From Metaphire vulgaris (Eukaryota > Annelida > Clitellata > Crassiclitellata > Megascolecidae): DNA of 64,000 nt. The position numbers and the translations under genes are program-made. Within the stretch, counting starts at the first letter, position 1, and every line of letters begins with the position of its first letter. The DNA lies in contig CM030868.1 of the NCBI GenBank assembly GCA_018105865.1, positions 2,303,356 to 2,367,355 of the forward strand, given 5' to 3'. Under the pieces are notes generated by a model. The model saw nothing but the letters and a program-made list of their open reading frames with translations, did no database searches and was not told the origin of the DNA. Positions 36,922-48,541 of this stretch are shown one piece after another.

Positions 36922-37713
36922 TTAACCAAAAACTTGAACTAAATGGGTCAGCGATGATACGCTGCGGTATGATTGGCTGTGGTTATGGTCTGTTGACATG
37001 TGATGCACAAACGGAGAAGTATTCCAGCCCAAGCGAGGGACAGATCTTTCCACAAAATTCTGCTGGTTTCTTTTCGCTATAATTGCCTCCGCAGATTTTT
37101 GACGCACACCGGACGGTCTCTGCGCACACACCGAAGAATTGCCCGACGCGGAAAAAGAAGACAAACTGATATTCGGACGACTACTGTCGACACCGCGCCC
37201 GCTGCAGAATCCCCGAAGCCGTCCCGGCGAATCTGCATCGTAACTCCGCCCGCCGATCGGATTCACTTTAAAGTTTCGACCAAACCCGGCGGACATCGAC
37301 GATTTGAGGTTAAGCAAGGCGCCGTAGCCGTGGACCGCCAGCTCTTCGATCAAGGCAATAGTGATGCAAGCAGAGGCGTGAAAGCAGACCGAGGGGCTCC
37401 ACGACGGACTCCGTGGCTGACAGACCCGCGGGATTTCCGGGTCGGAAATGGCGTTAAAACTCAAGCGGGCGTTCATCAGACGATGCAGCGATCGCCGAGG
37501 AACGTGTCTGACGGCAGGGACGCAGCGCGGAGTACGAAACGATCGGGCGGGAGAGGGTAGATCGTGAACGAAAGCGGAGATATCGGCTTGCCTCGAAGAA
37601 GAAGAAGAAGCAATTGGAAACAAGGCATGTGAGAAAATAACGGCGGGAATCACATTGGAAGCACACAAAGTCAGGACACATCCAACATATGCGGTCATGA
37701 ACACAACAGCCAT
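36922..37713 (-). CDS. CNPPD1: CNPPD1 exon 8: transmembrane segment and C-terminal tail
   Basis: It starts MAVVFMTAYVGCVLTLCASN in phase 0 after acceptor GTGATTGTAG. One hydrophobic helix is followed by about 230 residues rich in Ser, Arg and Pro. The stop is TAA at 36922-36924. A (CT)n(AT)n microsatellite lies about 50 bp downstream. Confidence 0.9.
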   Translation of the reverse strand: MAVVFMTAYVGCVLTLCASNVIPAVIFSHALFPIASSSSSRQADISAFVHDLPSPARSFRTPRCVPAVRHVPRRSLHRLMNARLSFNAISDPEIPRVCQPRSPSWSPSVCFHASACITIALIEELAVHGYGALLNLKSSMSAGFGRNFKVNPIGGRSYDADSPGRLRGFCSGRGVDSSRPNISLSSFSASGNSSVCAQRPSGVRQKSAEAIIAKRNQQNFVERSVPRLGWNTSPFVHHMSTDHNHSQSYRSVSSLTHLVQVFG

Positions 37714-39029
37714 CTACAATCACAAACAAAACAACAAATATTTTGTTACATTTTCTTACATTACAACACAAAGTCATGAGATATTTCTAAACATTACCAA
37801 GCAAATCACATTACAACACAATCCAATAACTACATGCACATCATCACATCAGAAATTCTACAAGAGCTAACATTAATTAGTCTCACTAGATAACAGTGCC
37901 AGAACAAGTCTAAAAATCTGGGGGTAAAACAGCAGTAGGAACTTTAGAATGTTTCAAGCAAATGCAGAAAATGCAACTGCACAGGTGAAAAGATTATGAA
38001 AAATTTGGTAATCTTGTCGGTAAAAACCCTCAGGCCGTGGGCCACACCCCTGTCAATGCCAGCAAATTAATTTTTCACTGGGACAGCACCTCAAAGAATA
38101 TGATGGCGACATCTGCACACCAAAATCCCTGTCGTGGCAAATTCTCCTAAATGCTTTGACAGAATTATTACTAGGATGATGCAATAAGCATAAACCATCC
38201 ATTGAAAAATAAATCCGTTTAAAAGCAAAATAAGAAAACCAATGGTTTACTTTGCACAGCTCGAGCAGTGCGTTAAAGAGGATCTGTTGCGTGGAACCAG
38301 AAGAGATGATCACAAACAAGTCGGTGTATGTGAAGTTATCTCTCCTCATGCTCATTTTCCAAGCCACTCTGTAAGACATCAAATCAAACAAAAAAACGCA
38401 TATTTAACCACTAAGAAATCAACATAATGACATATTCCTCAATGACAGTAAATCTTCATAGTATAACTCAAAACACTCACTAACCAGATACAATATGCTA
38501 GAATAAGACTCTAAAAGACTAAAAGACACTAACAGACTAAAAGACTCCAAAAACCTTTCACCAAAAATTCTGGCTTCTATCATCCAATTCTACTGCTCAA
38601 ATTGTCATGGCAACACACTTCCCGCTAGAGAAACCCACTCACAAGAATGGAAATTCAATTCATGGGCTGTAGTGGTCTTGAAAAGCCTTTAAAAATCTAA
38701 GGCTGTGGCTATAATATATCAAGAATTTTCCAACAACTAAATATCCTATTGTCAACAATAATAATGACCAAATATCTGACTTCAATTAATTGCCAACTGT
38801 GAAAACCAGAATTTTCCCATGTTCCGAAATAAAATAGAAATTCAGAAACGTGTGAAAAGCGCCCCTACTTTTCTTCCATGTCCTGCAAGAAACTCCAAAA
38901 TTCTTCAGGTTTCACAAAGATTTTCCAGTCCTACATAATCAGAAAATACAATAGGTGAAGTGAAACAATAGCTGAAGTGAAGCTTGCATATAATGAACAC
39001 AGGTAAAACAGACACACCATATACCCCCC

Positions 39030-39120
<91 letters not shown>

Positions 39121-40620
39121 ACAACAACAAATATCAGCTGACAAGAGAATTTATCTCAACAATTAGACACAACAGACAGAGACAGACAGACAGACAGAGA
39201 CAGAGAGAGATCCACATTACCATCAGACAGCATAGGACTGACTTATTGGATTTGAAAATCTGAAAATGGAGGATTATGATTCTATTTTGGGTTGGTCATC
39301 GATATGCTCCAAGCGAATTACTAAAATTGCGCTATCAAAGTAGCTAAAGTAGCTACGTTACATCATAAACGAGACGAATCTTTACGTTTACCATGGCAGA
39401 AAGAAATGTCCGTTCGCCTTCGTTTATGTCTTCGATGTCGGTTTTAGTCTCGCGCGCCCACTGAACGTTTGAAACCTCGGGGCTTTCACCTTCATCATAC
39501 AGGTATTTAGAGGCCACAAGCTGCAAAGAAGGCATCACCAACTCAAGCTCAACATTGGCAAATTTTCATCAGAAACAAGCCTTACAGTAACCATGGAAAC
39601 AATACAGAACATAATTATGCTCACCACTAACACGTGGTACTGGTATTGCAAAGGAATAAACCGAACAGTGCTTCAATAAAAGATAAGTAAGTAAAATCTC
39701 GTGGATTTATATAGTGCTTTGTTAAAGTGGTACAATAGCTGCTTATTCTTAGGTGCAAAGTCTTTCTTGAAATAGCCACGGAAAAGGTGAATGATCAGTC
39801 AATATATCAGAAGGGCAGTGAGGCTAGGTTGTTATAGCGACGGAGGAAATGATTTCAGAAAAAGGAAGGATTTAAGGTTAGATCTGAAGACTTGAGGAGA
39901 CAATGCGGGAATTATGGGAATTGAGGAATCAGATTTTATTGTCTGACAGTGTCTAAGGCTGCGGAGGGAATATCGAATTATATCTTCATTTCTAAAATGC
40001 GGTGCACTAACCACAGAGATGAGAAACAGATCGGACGACGAGACTTGGTTCAGGTATTGTGAGTTGCTGGCTTTAAGTCTTTTCAGGTAAATCAGCGCCA
40101 ACATCAGGGCACAAGGTGTCACTGTCACATCTCTGGCAAAATTAACAATAAACCAAAAATAAACATAAAAATAAACCTGATTTATACTGATAAAACTTAC
40201 AGTCAACAGCCTATGTTAAGCCAATTTCACATAATTCCATGTTCATATTAAAATGACAAAAGGAAAAATATAACTTAAAGTCCACAGCATCAGCATAGAC
40301 ATTTCTGATTTTGAAAAAAGGAGAAAAGAAAGTGGTGCGTGGACATACTGACGGTGAGCATCATACCTGGACAAAGAGGAAGCCCAAAACATGTCAATTC
40401 TTCCCAATTCTCTTGGTACTAGTTCTTGCAAGTACTCGACAGCCAACTCTACAAAAGATAGTTTCACAAAAGAAACTTTAAAACGTGTAAAAATTCATTT
40501 TCCTTGCAAACAAACAACCAACAGTAGCAGCTAATCTTCCTCATCACCATCATCACTGCCATCATCTTCCACACTATTAGAACCACCACCACCACCACCA
40601 CCACCACCACCACCACCACC

Positions 40621-40652
<32 letters not shown>

Positions 40653-42333
40653 CACTACTACTACAGATAATACTACAACTACCACTGCTACCATTACTGC
40701 TACACATAAATCAAATACAATAATCACTAATGTATTGCATTTTGCATTCACATCCATAGACAATGTATTTATTATATTAAAAATTCATGTTTATTTATTG
40801 CAAGACAAGCATCACATAGAAAAATAAGTTCAGTATACAAATTGATGCAAGAAACTTAACTAACTTATAAATACTAGAAAACTTATACTAGAAAAGAATT
40901 GATGGACAATGATGTGAATGTAAATGTCGAAATGCTGCAAATGTTTGTAGCATTTCGACATTTACATTCACATCATTGTCCATCAATTCTTTTCTAGTGT
41001 AAGTTTTTAGAAATTGATGCTTGCCTGTCATTGCAAGAGACTGACAATCAATGGTCTTCATCTTTCCACAGTAAAAGGTCTTTTTCAAACGCTTCTGCAG
41101 CTCCAGATGTTCCTCAGAGTCCTGCAGTCAAACACAGATATCACAAACAAACAAAAACAATCAAAACTAGATAACAAAATTATATCTAAACCACAAATAA
41201 TTAATTACATATTAAAAATTGTCAAAGCACACCATAGCAACAAATGTTTCAAGTTTCTTTTGAACATGTATTTTCAAAGGACTCGGTAAGTAAGTCTTGT
41301 AATAAACCTTCACCAGGATTACATTAATTTAAAAGTCCATACGTAACATGGAGCCTATCACCATGGACTGCTCAAGAAAAATGAGTAGCAGTGGAATAAG
41401 GTAAGCATGTCAAGCAACTCACTGGCCCCACATCCATTGTATTGCACCCATGGCTGACGGGCTATAGCAGGGATATTTTTTACCCACCCACCCCCATTTG
41501 AAGTCGACACCCTCAAAATTTGGTAATGTGACAATGGTATACATACAAAAAGCATACTAATTAGCTCCGGACACCCCCCCCCCAATTTTAGGTCGACACC
41601 CTCAAATTCACAATCCTAGAAATATTCCTAGGCTATAGTAGCAATGGAGATCAGCGACGTTCTAGGAGCCGCATGGGCTCGGGAAGGATTTTGACTCTGA
41701 TATGAAAATATTACACTGCAGTGAAATGCCAAAGTTCCAATGCTTATCACTCCATTGGCACTACCATCTCCATCCATCTAGTGGAATATGGTTCTTTTTT
41801 CAAATTCCAATTGACAGCAATCAAAAACAAAGGAATGCGAAAACAGTAAATGTTCTAAATTCCCTGAATTATGTCTTGTGGCAACTCAGAAAGAATTTAC
41901 ATGGATAACGGTCTCTTAAAATCAGATACAACGCTGTAATAGAATTGTCGACGCAATTGCATCAGAATAGTTTCATCTTCGTGTCTGAGTCACCCTTGGC
42001 GACTTTATGTGTCATTACCAAGTGGCGATATTGAAGCTCATTATTCGACTGGATCACCCTGCGGTCTGATAAGCGCATCAAGACGGCGCTACAGAAGTCA
42101 ACACTACCTAAGCCGACGAATCTCTTAGTGGCCTATTATGTACACTGTACAGTGGCGCCATAAAAGTCGATGAGGCGTGGAGAGAAGCAGTATGGCCGCC
42201 CCGAAATCCAGTACGCTGCGTAGTGAGGGGGACTGCGAGGGAGATCGTTTCAAATAAAGTTTTCCAGTATTCTGCGGCAACCGATTACCTCGTCTTCGAG
42301 GAATTTCATTCTCTTTTCGAACGGCGTTTCCAT
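36922..42333 (-). CDS. CNPPD1: CNPPD1-like cyclin-fold membrane protein, 8 exons, complete
   Basis: Eight exons of 45, 97, 82, 121, 129, 62, 118 and 792 bases join in phase to 481 codons plus TAA. Human CNPPD1 has about 410 residues. The order of conserved blocks matches: a short acidic N terminus, the cyclin Pas1/PHO80-type fold (LMLALIYLKRLKASNSQYLN, SSSDLFLISVLVASKYLYDE, GERTFLSAMDWKIFVKPEEF, YTDLFVIISS), then a hydrophobic membrane-type segment (AVVFMTAYVGCVLTLCASNV) and a long Ser/Pro-rich tail. The molecular role of this family is poorly known; the fold suggests a cyclin-like scaffold at a membrane. One intron (40449-41024) has a GC donor. The start codon gives METPFEKRMKFLEDE. The gene lies 3.5 kb from, and divergent to, the plus-strand Cys-rich exons. 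Confidence 0.92.
38251..38368 (-). CDS. CNPPD1: CNPPD1 exon 7: YTDL segment
   Basis: It encodes VAWKMSMRRDNFTYTDLFVI and ends LLELCK, matching human GWYTYTDLCVL and LCQRLVKL. Acceptor GTCTTACAG and donor GTAAAC, phase 0. Confidence 0.92.
38869..38930 (-). CDS. CNPPD1: CNPPD1 exon 6
   Basis: It encodes DWKIFVKPEEFWSFLQDMEE, matching human DWHLYTDPREIFEVLSWLE. Acceptor TTATGTAG and donor GTAGGG, phase 2. It is only 62 bases and easily missed by ORF scans. Confidence 0.92.
39392..39520 (-). CDS. CNPPD1: CNPPD1 exon 5: VASKYLYDEGE
   Basis: It encodes LVASKYLYDEGESPEVSNVQ and ends GERTFLSAM, the most diagnostic CNPPD1 block. It is 43 codons, phase 0 at both ends. Confidence 0.95.
40012..40132 (-). 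CDS. CNPPD1: CNPPD1 exon 4: cyclin fold
   Basis: It encodes DVTVTPCALMLALIYLKRLK then SSSDLFLISV, nearly collinear with the human SPCAMMLALVYIERL and SSSDLFLISM segments. Donor GTTAGT, phase 0. Confidence 0.95.
40367..40448 (-). CDS. CNPPD1: CNPPD1 exon 3: cyclin fold helix 1
   Basis: It encodes LAVEYLQELVPRELGRIDMF then WASSLS, corresponding to human IAVELLQKAAP and the VSR splice joint. Acceptor CTTTTGTAG and donor GTATGA, phase 2. Confidence 0.9.
40878..41007. repeat. near-perfect hairpin, 59-bp arms, 12-bp loop
   Basis: Arms 40878-40936 and 40949-41007 are reverse complements with one mismatch. The loop is GCAAATGTTTGT. It lies in the CNPPD1 intron that uses a GC donor. Confidence 0.95.
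41025..41121 (-). CDS. CNPPD1: CNPPD1 exon 2
   Basis: It encodes DSEEHLELQKRLKKTFYCGK then MKTIDCQSLAMT, aligned with the human ARIRRRLYYG region. The donor is GCAAGC, not GT; phase 1 joins to the next exon as GAG-Leu-Ala-Val-Glu. Confidence 0.85.
42289..42333 (-). CDS. CNPPD1: CNPPD1 exon 1 (start codon)
   Basis: This exon is 15 codons, METPFEKRMKFLEDE, then donor GTAATC in phase 0. It was chosen because it is the only nearby ATG-initiated frame that reaches a donor in the phase required by exon 2. It is short, so confidence is lower. Confidence 0.7.
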
Positions 42334-42431
42334 CGGAAAAATTCGATCGAAGACGAAACCGAAGTTTTTTTAATTCGAGAAAAAATACGACGGTCAACAG
42401 AAGCGGAAACGGCCCACACGAGACGGTCACG

Positions 42432-42463
<32 letters not shown>

Positions 42464-42778
42464 GTAGGTAAGTAAGTAAAATCTCGTGCATTTCTAAAGC
42501 GCTTTCAAAGCAGCACGGAAATAGCTCCTTATTCCTAGACGCTTAATCTTAGCGTGAAGTAGCTGTAGCCATATGTGGGAGTCATTCATGCAGGGTCGTT
42601 TAATCCAAAGGGTCATTGTGGCGGTCAAGTCATCGTCTGCCCTACCTGATTTAAAATAAAGTCAAATAAATGTAAAGCCTTTACAAGGTCACAAGTCCAT
42701 ATGGAAGTGCTGATCTCCGTTTTAAGGCCGTCGGCCTGATGTCCTCATGTAAGGCTTTGCTTGCTTCGTGCTTTGCCG

Positions 42779-42964
42779 CAGTGGCGGCTCCACCGGGGGG
42801 GCAGGGGGACCCGTGCCCCCTATTGACTGCCTGCTCCTCCCCAGTGCCCCCCAGTTGGGACACTATACTTAATGCTACATACATTAAACAACAAATGGTT
42901 GGCCCCATGATTAGAAGTTGCCCCCCAATGTCCCCCCACTTGCCAAATCCTAGAGCCGCCACTG
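42779..42964. mobile_element. CAGTGGCGG-ended MITE
   Basis: CAGTGGCGGCTCCACCGG ... CTAGAGCCGCCACTG, with interior TACATACATTAAACAACAAA as in its sister copies. Confidence 0.8.
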
Positions 42965-43203
42965 CTTTGCCGATGAAACCGCCACCAAGTTTCCTCCGCC
43001 ATCTGGCGAATGAAGGCTGAGTCGACCTTTGGGGTTCCAGAAGGACAAGATCTGGTATGCGTCTCCCATCTTCCCGACCCCGCTACTTGATGTATTGTAA
43101 TGTTAAATCACGTGAACTCCTTTAAGACAACTGGTTTATTTTACAACAGGCTATAAAGACAACAACAAAAAAGTCTATATTTAATAATAATAATAATAAC
43201 AAC

Positions 43204-43266
<63 letters not shown>

Positions 43267-43295
43267 GACAAGGTTTAAAGTGGTTCAGTAGGGTC

Positions 43296-43484
43296 CAGTG
43301 GCGTCGCCAGGAATTTTTGGTTGGAGGGCAAAAGGGGCTAGCGGTCAGATTCCTTACACACCCCTCACCTCCACCCCTTCACAGAAAACTTTCTCACCGG
43401 ATTTGCGCGAATCTGGTAGGTGATCTGGACAGGTTGGGGGGGGGGGGGCAATTGCCCCCATTTCCCTCCCGTGGCGACGCTAAT
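43296..43484. mobile_element. CAGTGGCGTCGCCA-ended MITE
   Basis: Ends CAGTGGCGTCGCCAGGAA and CCGTGGCGACGCTAATG. The interior includes AAAACTTTCTCACCGGATTT. It is inserted beside a (TAA)n-flanking repeat. Confidence 0.78.
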
Positions 43485-44407
43485 GTTAGAACGCCTCCAC
43501 CATGACAACCTCCGTCATTCCATAATGCTAATAGGCCTAGGCCTAATGCATAGGATTAGTGCAAATTCAACCGTATTTTGAAGCTTACTTCGTCCTGTTA
43601 GAGATCGATTTCAAGTACCATATTGAGCGACTATCTTTAGCATTCTTCACTACATAGATATCAATCGTCACAATACCATTCTCTGTAGTTTAAAATGTTC
43701 TTAAAATGTCTAAATTGTAAACGTAGGTCATCGTCTTCTGTATTTAAAACGGTTCATCCTTGACAACCCTCGTTATTCCATAATGCTAATAATACACAGA
43801 ATTTGTGCAAATTCAACGGCAGTTTTGAAACTTATTTCGTACTGTTAGAGATCGATTTCAAGCATTATATTGAGCCACTGTCTTTAGCATTCTTCACTAC
43901 ATCGATATCAATCGCTATTGTAAACTTAGGCCATCGCCTTATGTATTTAGAGCCCTCCAGCATGACAATCCCGATGTTCCATAATGCTAATAATGTTACT
44001 AAATTATAAGTATTTTCAAATGCAACGGCACATTTGAACTGGACTAAAAGTTCATCCATGACAACCCTCGTTATTCCATTATTTCGTCATGAGATTATAG
44101 ATAGAATTCAAGCACCATATTCAGCCACTATCTTTAGCATCATTACTGCATTGGTATCAATCGCTATTACAAACATAGGCCATCACCTTCTGCATTTAAA
44201 ACGGTTCATCCATGACAACCCTCGTTATTCCATAATGCTAATAATACACAGGATTTGTGCAAATCTCAACCGCATTTTTAAAACTTATTTCGTCTTGTTA
44301 GAGATCGATTTCAAGCAATATATTGAGATACTGTCTTTAGCATCCTTTAATACATCGATGTCAACCGCTATTGCAGATTTAGGCCATCGTCTTCTGTAAT
44401 TAGAACG

Positions 44408-44586
44408 CAATGGCGTCGCCAGGAACTTTTGCTTGGGGCAAAACGGGCTAGCGTGTCAGAATCCTTACCCATCCCTCACCCCCTCCACAGAAAACTTTCT
44501 CACCGGATTTGTGAGAATCTAGTAAGTGGGCTGGGGCAGGATGGGGAGGGGCATTTGCTCCCATTTGGCCCCGTGGCGACGCTAAT
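44408..44586. mobile_element. CAGTGGCGTCGCCA-family MITE
   Basis: Same interior (AAAACTTTCTCACCGGATTT) and ends as the copy at 43296, about 1.1 kb away in the same orientation. Confidence 0.78.
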
Positions 44587-44663
44587 GGTAGGGACTGCCA
44601 TGTGTGAGAACCACTCTGTGCGACAGATGCTAATGGAAGGCCTTGACTAGTGAGCATATATAT

Positions 44664-44722
<59 letters not shown>

Positions 44723-44801
44723 CTAAATGTGGAAAAATTTCTTCGAAGTGAACAAATTCAGACATTCTCCGACGAAAACCTCGTTTTCGCTAGTTCTCAT
44801 C

Positions 44802-45000
44802 CAGTGGCGGCTCCACCGGAGGGGCCCGGGGGAGGCCCGTGCCCCTATTGAGTGCCTGGCCCCCCAGTGGCCCCCCTGTTGGGACCCTATATTTAATGCT
44901 ACATGCATAACAACAAATGGTTGGCTGGTTGGCCCCCATGATTAGACGTTGCCGCCCCAACGCCCCCTCCCCCACTTGACAAATCCTGGAGCCGCCACTG
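44802..45000. mobile_element. CAGTGGCGG-ended MITE
   Basis: Complete copy with both ends (CAGTGGCGGCTCCACCGG and CTGGAGCCGCCACTG). Confidence 0.8.
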
Positions 45001-45841
45001 TTCTCTTTTTTCATCCCCATTGCTTAAAATCCTGCAAGAATTTTCAGCATTGCACGTCCCAATTTTTCTCAACAGCGTTCGAAATAATTTTATAGGACTT
45101 CCCCAGCCATTTCATTATACTCAATGGCGCAGTGGATATATAATATTATAGGGACCTACATTTTATCTCCAAATATAACATCGCTCAATTTCAAAATCTG
45201 ACCACGCATATAGGCCTATCCCAATGGATACGTGTTTGTGAATTATTCCACATAGCCTATATCCATCTGGCGTTTCTAATATGAGACGAATTTGCTGGAG
45301 CTGACTTTTTCAACGTTCTTTTATTTGCCATTGAAAATTGAAAACTGACAGTCGATAATTAATACGCACCCTGTGTGAATAGCGAACACATACGCATCAG
45401 ATGTACAGGCCCCTATACGTCGCTGCCACGTTTTCCGACGACCAACTGTTGGATTCTGACAGAATGCCTGCCGACATCTAGGCAAACATGACCACGAGGT
45501 GACGCACACGATTATCAGCTGTTCCACATCGATTGTTCCAACTGATTTCGGCCGATGGGGCGAGATTACCTTCCCCCTCATCCTCCAGTGAAAAAAGCAT
45601 CTGCCTTTTACCCGCCCGGCTCCGATCTGCCTCTGATCATTCAGAGAGTAGCATCGAACGTGTTGTCTCTGCGAATCTGTCACGCGTCAGTTATATAGGC
45701 CTATATCATCTTCCGCATCTTTTCTCCTGCTACTGCTGCTGCTGCTGTCGTTGTGTGTGTGAAATCATCTGTTCTACCCCATATTTTCCACTTCTTTTAA
45801 GCTAAACCTTTTCTCGTCATCATCATCATCATCGTCGGAGG

Positions 45842-46021
45842 ATGAGGATGATGCTGCGTCTTCTGCTGCTGTTCGCCGCCAGCGTTGTCGTCTGCGAGGC
45901 AGTCGACGTGGCCACCTGTGACCGGTCGCTCTGTTCCTGCCCGATTCCCAACGGAGCACTCGGGGACGTCGTGATGGCCAAAGACTCCAACGACGTCGCC
46001 TGCGTCTGTTCCTGCGGAAGG
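45842..46021 (+). CDS. Cys-rich secreted protein, exon 1 (signal peptide)
   Basis: The ATG is followed by a textbook signal peptide (MLRLLLLFAASVVVCEAVDV) and then a Cys-rich segment (ATCDRSLCSCPIPNG, VACVCSCGR). Donor GTAATA, phase 0. This is the first exon of either a separate secreted protein or the N terminus of the tektin transcript downstream. Confidence 0.7.
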
Positions 46022-46038
46022 GTAATAACAATCACGCC

Positions 46039-46040
<2 letters not shown>

Positions 46041-46123
<83 letters not shown>

Positions 46124-46151
46124 TTTATTCCAATTGGTATATTTCACACCC

Positions 46152-46202
<51 letters not shown>

Positions 46203-46211
46203 GAGTAGTAG

Positions 46212-46277
<66 letters not shown>

Positions 46278-46290
46278 AAGTAGTAGTAGA
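46041..46290. repeat. (TAA)n(TAG)n microsatellite
   Basis: Begins 20 bp after the donor of the Cys-rich exon 1. Confidence 0.97.
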
Positions 46291-46629
46291 CTTCTTTAGC
46301 GCCATTGTAGTAGTACATCTGCACCAGTCGATGGTCGCTTCAGTGAATAATCGTAGTCGTGAATCACTGTCCGTGGTGAATCGAGGTTGTAATCCAAACC
46401 CCTAACACTCCCAGCACCCCCATCAATTTGAGACCGACATCCCCCCAACACGCCCTCCATTTTAGCTACGCGACGACCTTTAGTTTGCTTGTCAGATTTT
46501 TTGGCAGGGGACACCCCAGAATTTACCGACACCTCTCCAAAACTGATAATCCTAGAAATAACCCTGGTATGGGCTAACAATTAGGTGTGGGCAATCACCT
46601 GGATTTTCTTTTGGAACTTTTTTTTGCAG

Positions 46630-46729
46630 GAGGAAGGAACGGCATGCACGTGCGATGACCATTGTGCACAGGGCACATCTTGTTCGATGAGAAAGGACCT
46701 CGGCCAAGGAGACGAACCAGTCTGCAATA
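46630..46729 (+). CDS. Cys-rich secreted protein, exon 2
   Basis: It encodes EEGTACTCDDHCAQGTSCSM then GQGDEPVCN, with six cysteines. The acceptor follows a long T tract (TTTTTTTTGCAG) and the donor is GTAAAT, phase 1. It is phase-compatible with exons 1 and 3. Confidence 0.75.
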
Positions 46730-46747
46730 GTAAATCGAATAAATCTA

Positions 46748-46827
46748 TTAACCCCTTAACCGTGTATTTAACTGTAACTCAATGTAAAATGGACAGATAT
46801 ATCCAGGATCCCCAGTTAAGGGGTTAA
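46748..46827 (-). mobile_element. piggyBac-like MITE, copy 5 (inverted)
   Basis: The core reads TAACTCAATGTAAAATGGAC, so it is inserted in reverse. TTAA is on both sides. It starts 19 bp after the exon at 46630-46729. Confidence 0.8.
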
Positions 46828-47323
46828 TGTCTACAGCGGCTGGGTTCGAGGCGGGGCCGCCCAGTGGCGACTCCAGGATTTGGTAAATGGGGGAGGGAGG
46901 GCAGTGGCGTAGCTAGAAAGACAGTGTTTTATCCAGACTCCAGGCATTTGGGAGGGAAATTGAAACTTTCGGGGGGAGGAATCGACTTGGTTGGAGGGAA
47001 AAAGACAGCAAAATTTGTGTAAGTGCTGGGATTTAAGAGGGGGATTTTGATGGGGGTTTGGGGGGGGGGGAATCTCCCCTGCTAACAGGCCTGTACCTTT
47101 TCAACTCATCGTACGATTGTTCCATGTAAAGCGCTCTTGACTTTGGCCCTCGCTAAGCTACTGCTCTATATAAATCGTCACGTAGAATAGAATAGAATAG
47201 AATAGAATAGAATAGAATAGAAAACACTGTAGAAAGAAATCCCGACACATTCAGGTTTGCATTTTAATATAGTCCGGTTTTTTTGCGCCACCCTGTGTGT
47301 TTTCAATGCTTATCTAATTACAG

Positions 47324-47477
47324 ACAAGTGCTCAGGCAAGACCTGCAAGCAGTACCACACCTGTGCACTGGTAGACAACGAACCGGTGTGCCAGTGTCGC
47401 ACCTTCAACTGCGACCCTCTTGTGGCTGCTCCAGTCGTCGGCATACGCGACAACGAGATGAAGACATTCGGAAACAG
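47324..47477 (+). CDS. Cys-rich secreted protein, exon 3 (follistatin-like module)
   Basis: It encodes KCSGKTCKQYHTCALVDNEP then VCQCRTFNCDPL, a spacing like the FOLN/EGF-like half of follistatin modules (C-x4-C-x5-C-x7-P-x-C-x-C). Acceptor CTAATTACAG and donor GTGAGT, phase 2. The next phase-2 exon on this strand is the one at 53398. Confidence 0.75.
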
Positions 47478-47492
47478 GTGAGTACCACCAGC

Positions 47493-47826
47493 AGTGGCGT
47501 AGCCAGGGGTTTGAGGGGGTTAACCCCCGCCCCCTGGCTGGCTCCCGATCTAAAATTTCTAAACGCCCCAGATTCTAGATCATTCGATGGCAAGACGCTG
47601 TTAGTGTTATTCTGCAAAATAAAAATAATAAGCTGATATTTTCTGAGTATCTAAGAAATTTCCAAGTGCTATAAAAAATAGAAAAAAACTAGAAAGAATA
47701 CGAAGGTGACGACCTTTTTTTGCTTGTCAGCTTCTAAAAAAGAAAATTAAGAAAATGTTTGCAAAGTTTGGTCAAGATCGAAACCAACCCCCCCCCCTCT
47801 TCCGGAAATCCTGGCTACGTCACTGA
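47493..47826. mobile_element. CAGTGGCGTAGCCAGG-ended element
   Basis: CAGTGGCGTAGCCAGGGGTT ... ATCCTGGCTACGTCACTG, with interior GACGACCTTTTTTTGCTTGTC. A related copy is at 57772-58080 in the tektin intron before exon 6, and fragments lie at 46896 and 54280-54425. Confidence 0.72.
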
Positions 47827-48190
47827 CGCCCAGTGGCGGTTCCATGTGGGGGATGAGTGAGGATGCATCTCACACCGGACTTTGTTTTGCTTGTGAAACC
47901 TATTTTTGGTATAAAAGTCTAGTAAAACCACGGGGAAAAACTGCAGATGACCGTTTTTTGCTTGTCAGCCTATTTTTCGATAAAGGCGTACTACAAAATT
48001 AAGGAGAAAATTCCCTTTTGTCAGCCTTTTTCTGGCAAAGCTTATTGATTTTGTCCTTCTCTTTCATCCCCATTCTCTTTCACCCCCTTCTCTTTCATCC
48101 CCCCACCAACTTCCTATGAATTCATTTAATCGCCACCAAGAAATCCTGGAACCGCCACTGAGTACCACGATCGTATTCGAGGCCCTTTAG

Positions 48191-48385
48191 CAGTGGCGGC
48201 TCCAAATGAGGACCCGGGGGGGGGGCGTGCTCCTATCGAATGTCTGGCCCCCAGTGGTCCCCTGTTGGGACTCTATACTTACTACTACTGTAGGCCTACA
48301 TACCAATCAACAAACGGTTGACCATATGCTTATAAGTTGCCACCGCAACGGCCCCCACACTTGCCAAATCCTGGAGCCGCCACTG
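48191..48385. mobile_element. CAGTGGCGG-ended MITE
   Basis: Complete copy; the interior has diverged. Partial relatives are at 1320-1480 and 54085-54250. Confidence 0.75.
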
Positions 48386-48541
48386 CCCTTTAGGCCATTT
48401 AGGCCGTTGGCCTGAACCGATAGGCCAGGGATATTCAATATGATTTTACGAATGGCCAAATTTTTCTGTGGCTCGTGCTCGAGAGTCATGCGCTCTTGAA
48501 ACAATTAGGCCTAAAATACGTTTTAAAATACGTAGGCCTAC

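Larger units (their letters stand above)
42334..45841. other. divergent intergenic region between CNPPD1 and the Cys-rich exons
   Basis: Promoters of both genes should lie here. Most of it is repeats: a (GTAA)n-tailed element (42430-42560), MITEs at 42779-42964, 43296-43484, 44408-44586 and 44802-45000, (TAA)n and (TA)n. The region 43500-44400 carries a degenerate tandem repeat of about 220-240 bp (shared phrase CATGACAACCCTCGTTATTC). The stretch 45000-45840 is mostly unique and is the best promoter candidate for the plus-strand gene. Confidence 0.6.

Noticed and set aside
45321..45805. 120- and 90-residue ORFs on both strands upstream of the Cys-rich gene
   Set aside because: No homology or domain. 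The region is more likely 5' flank and promoter.
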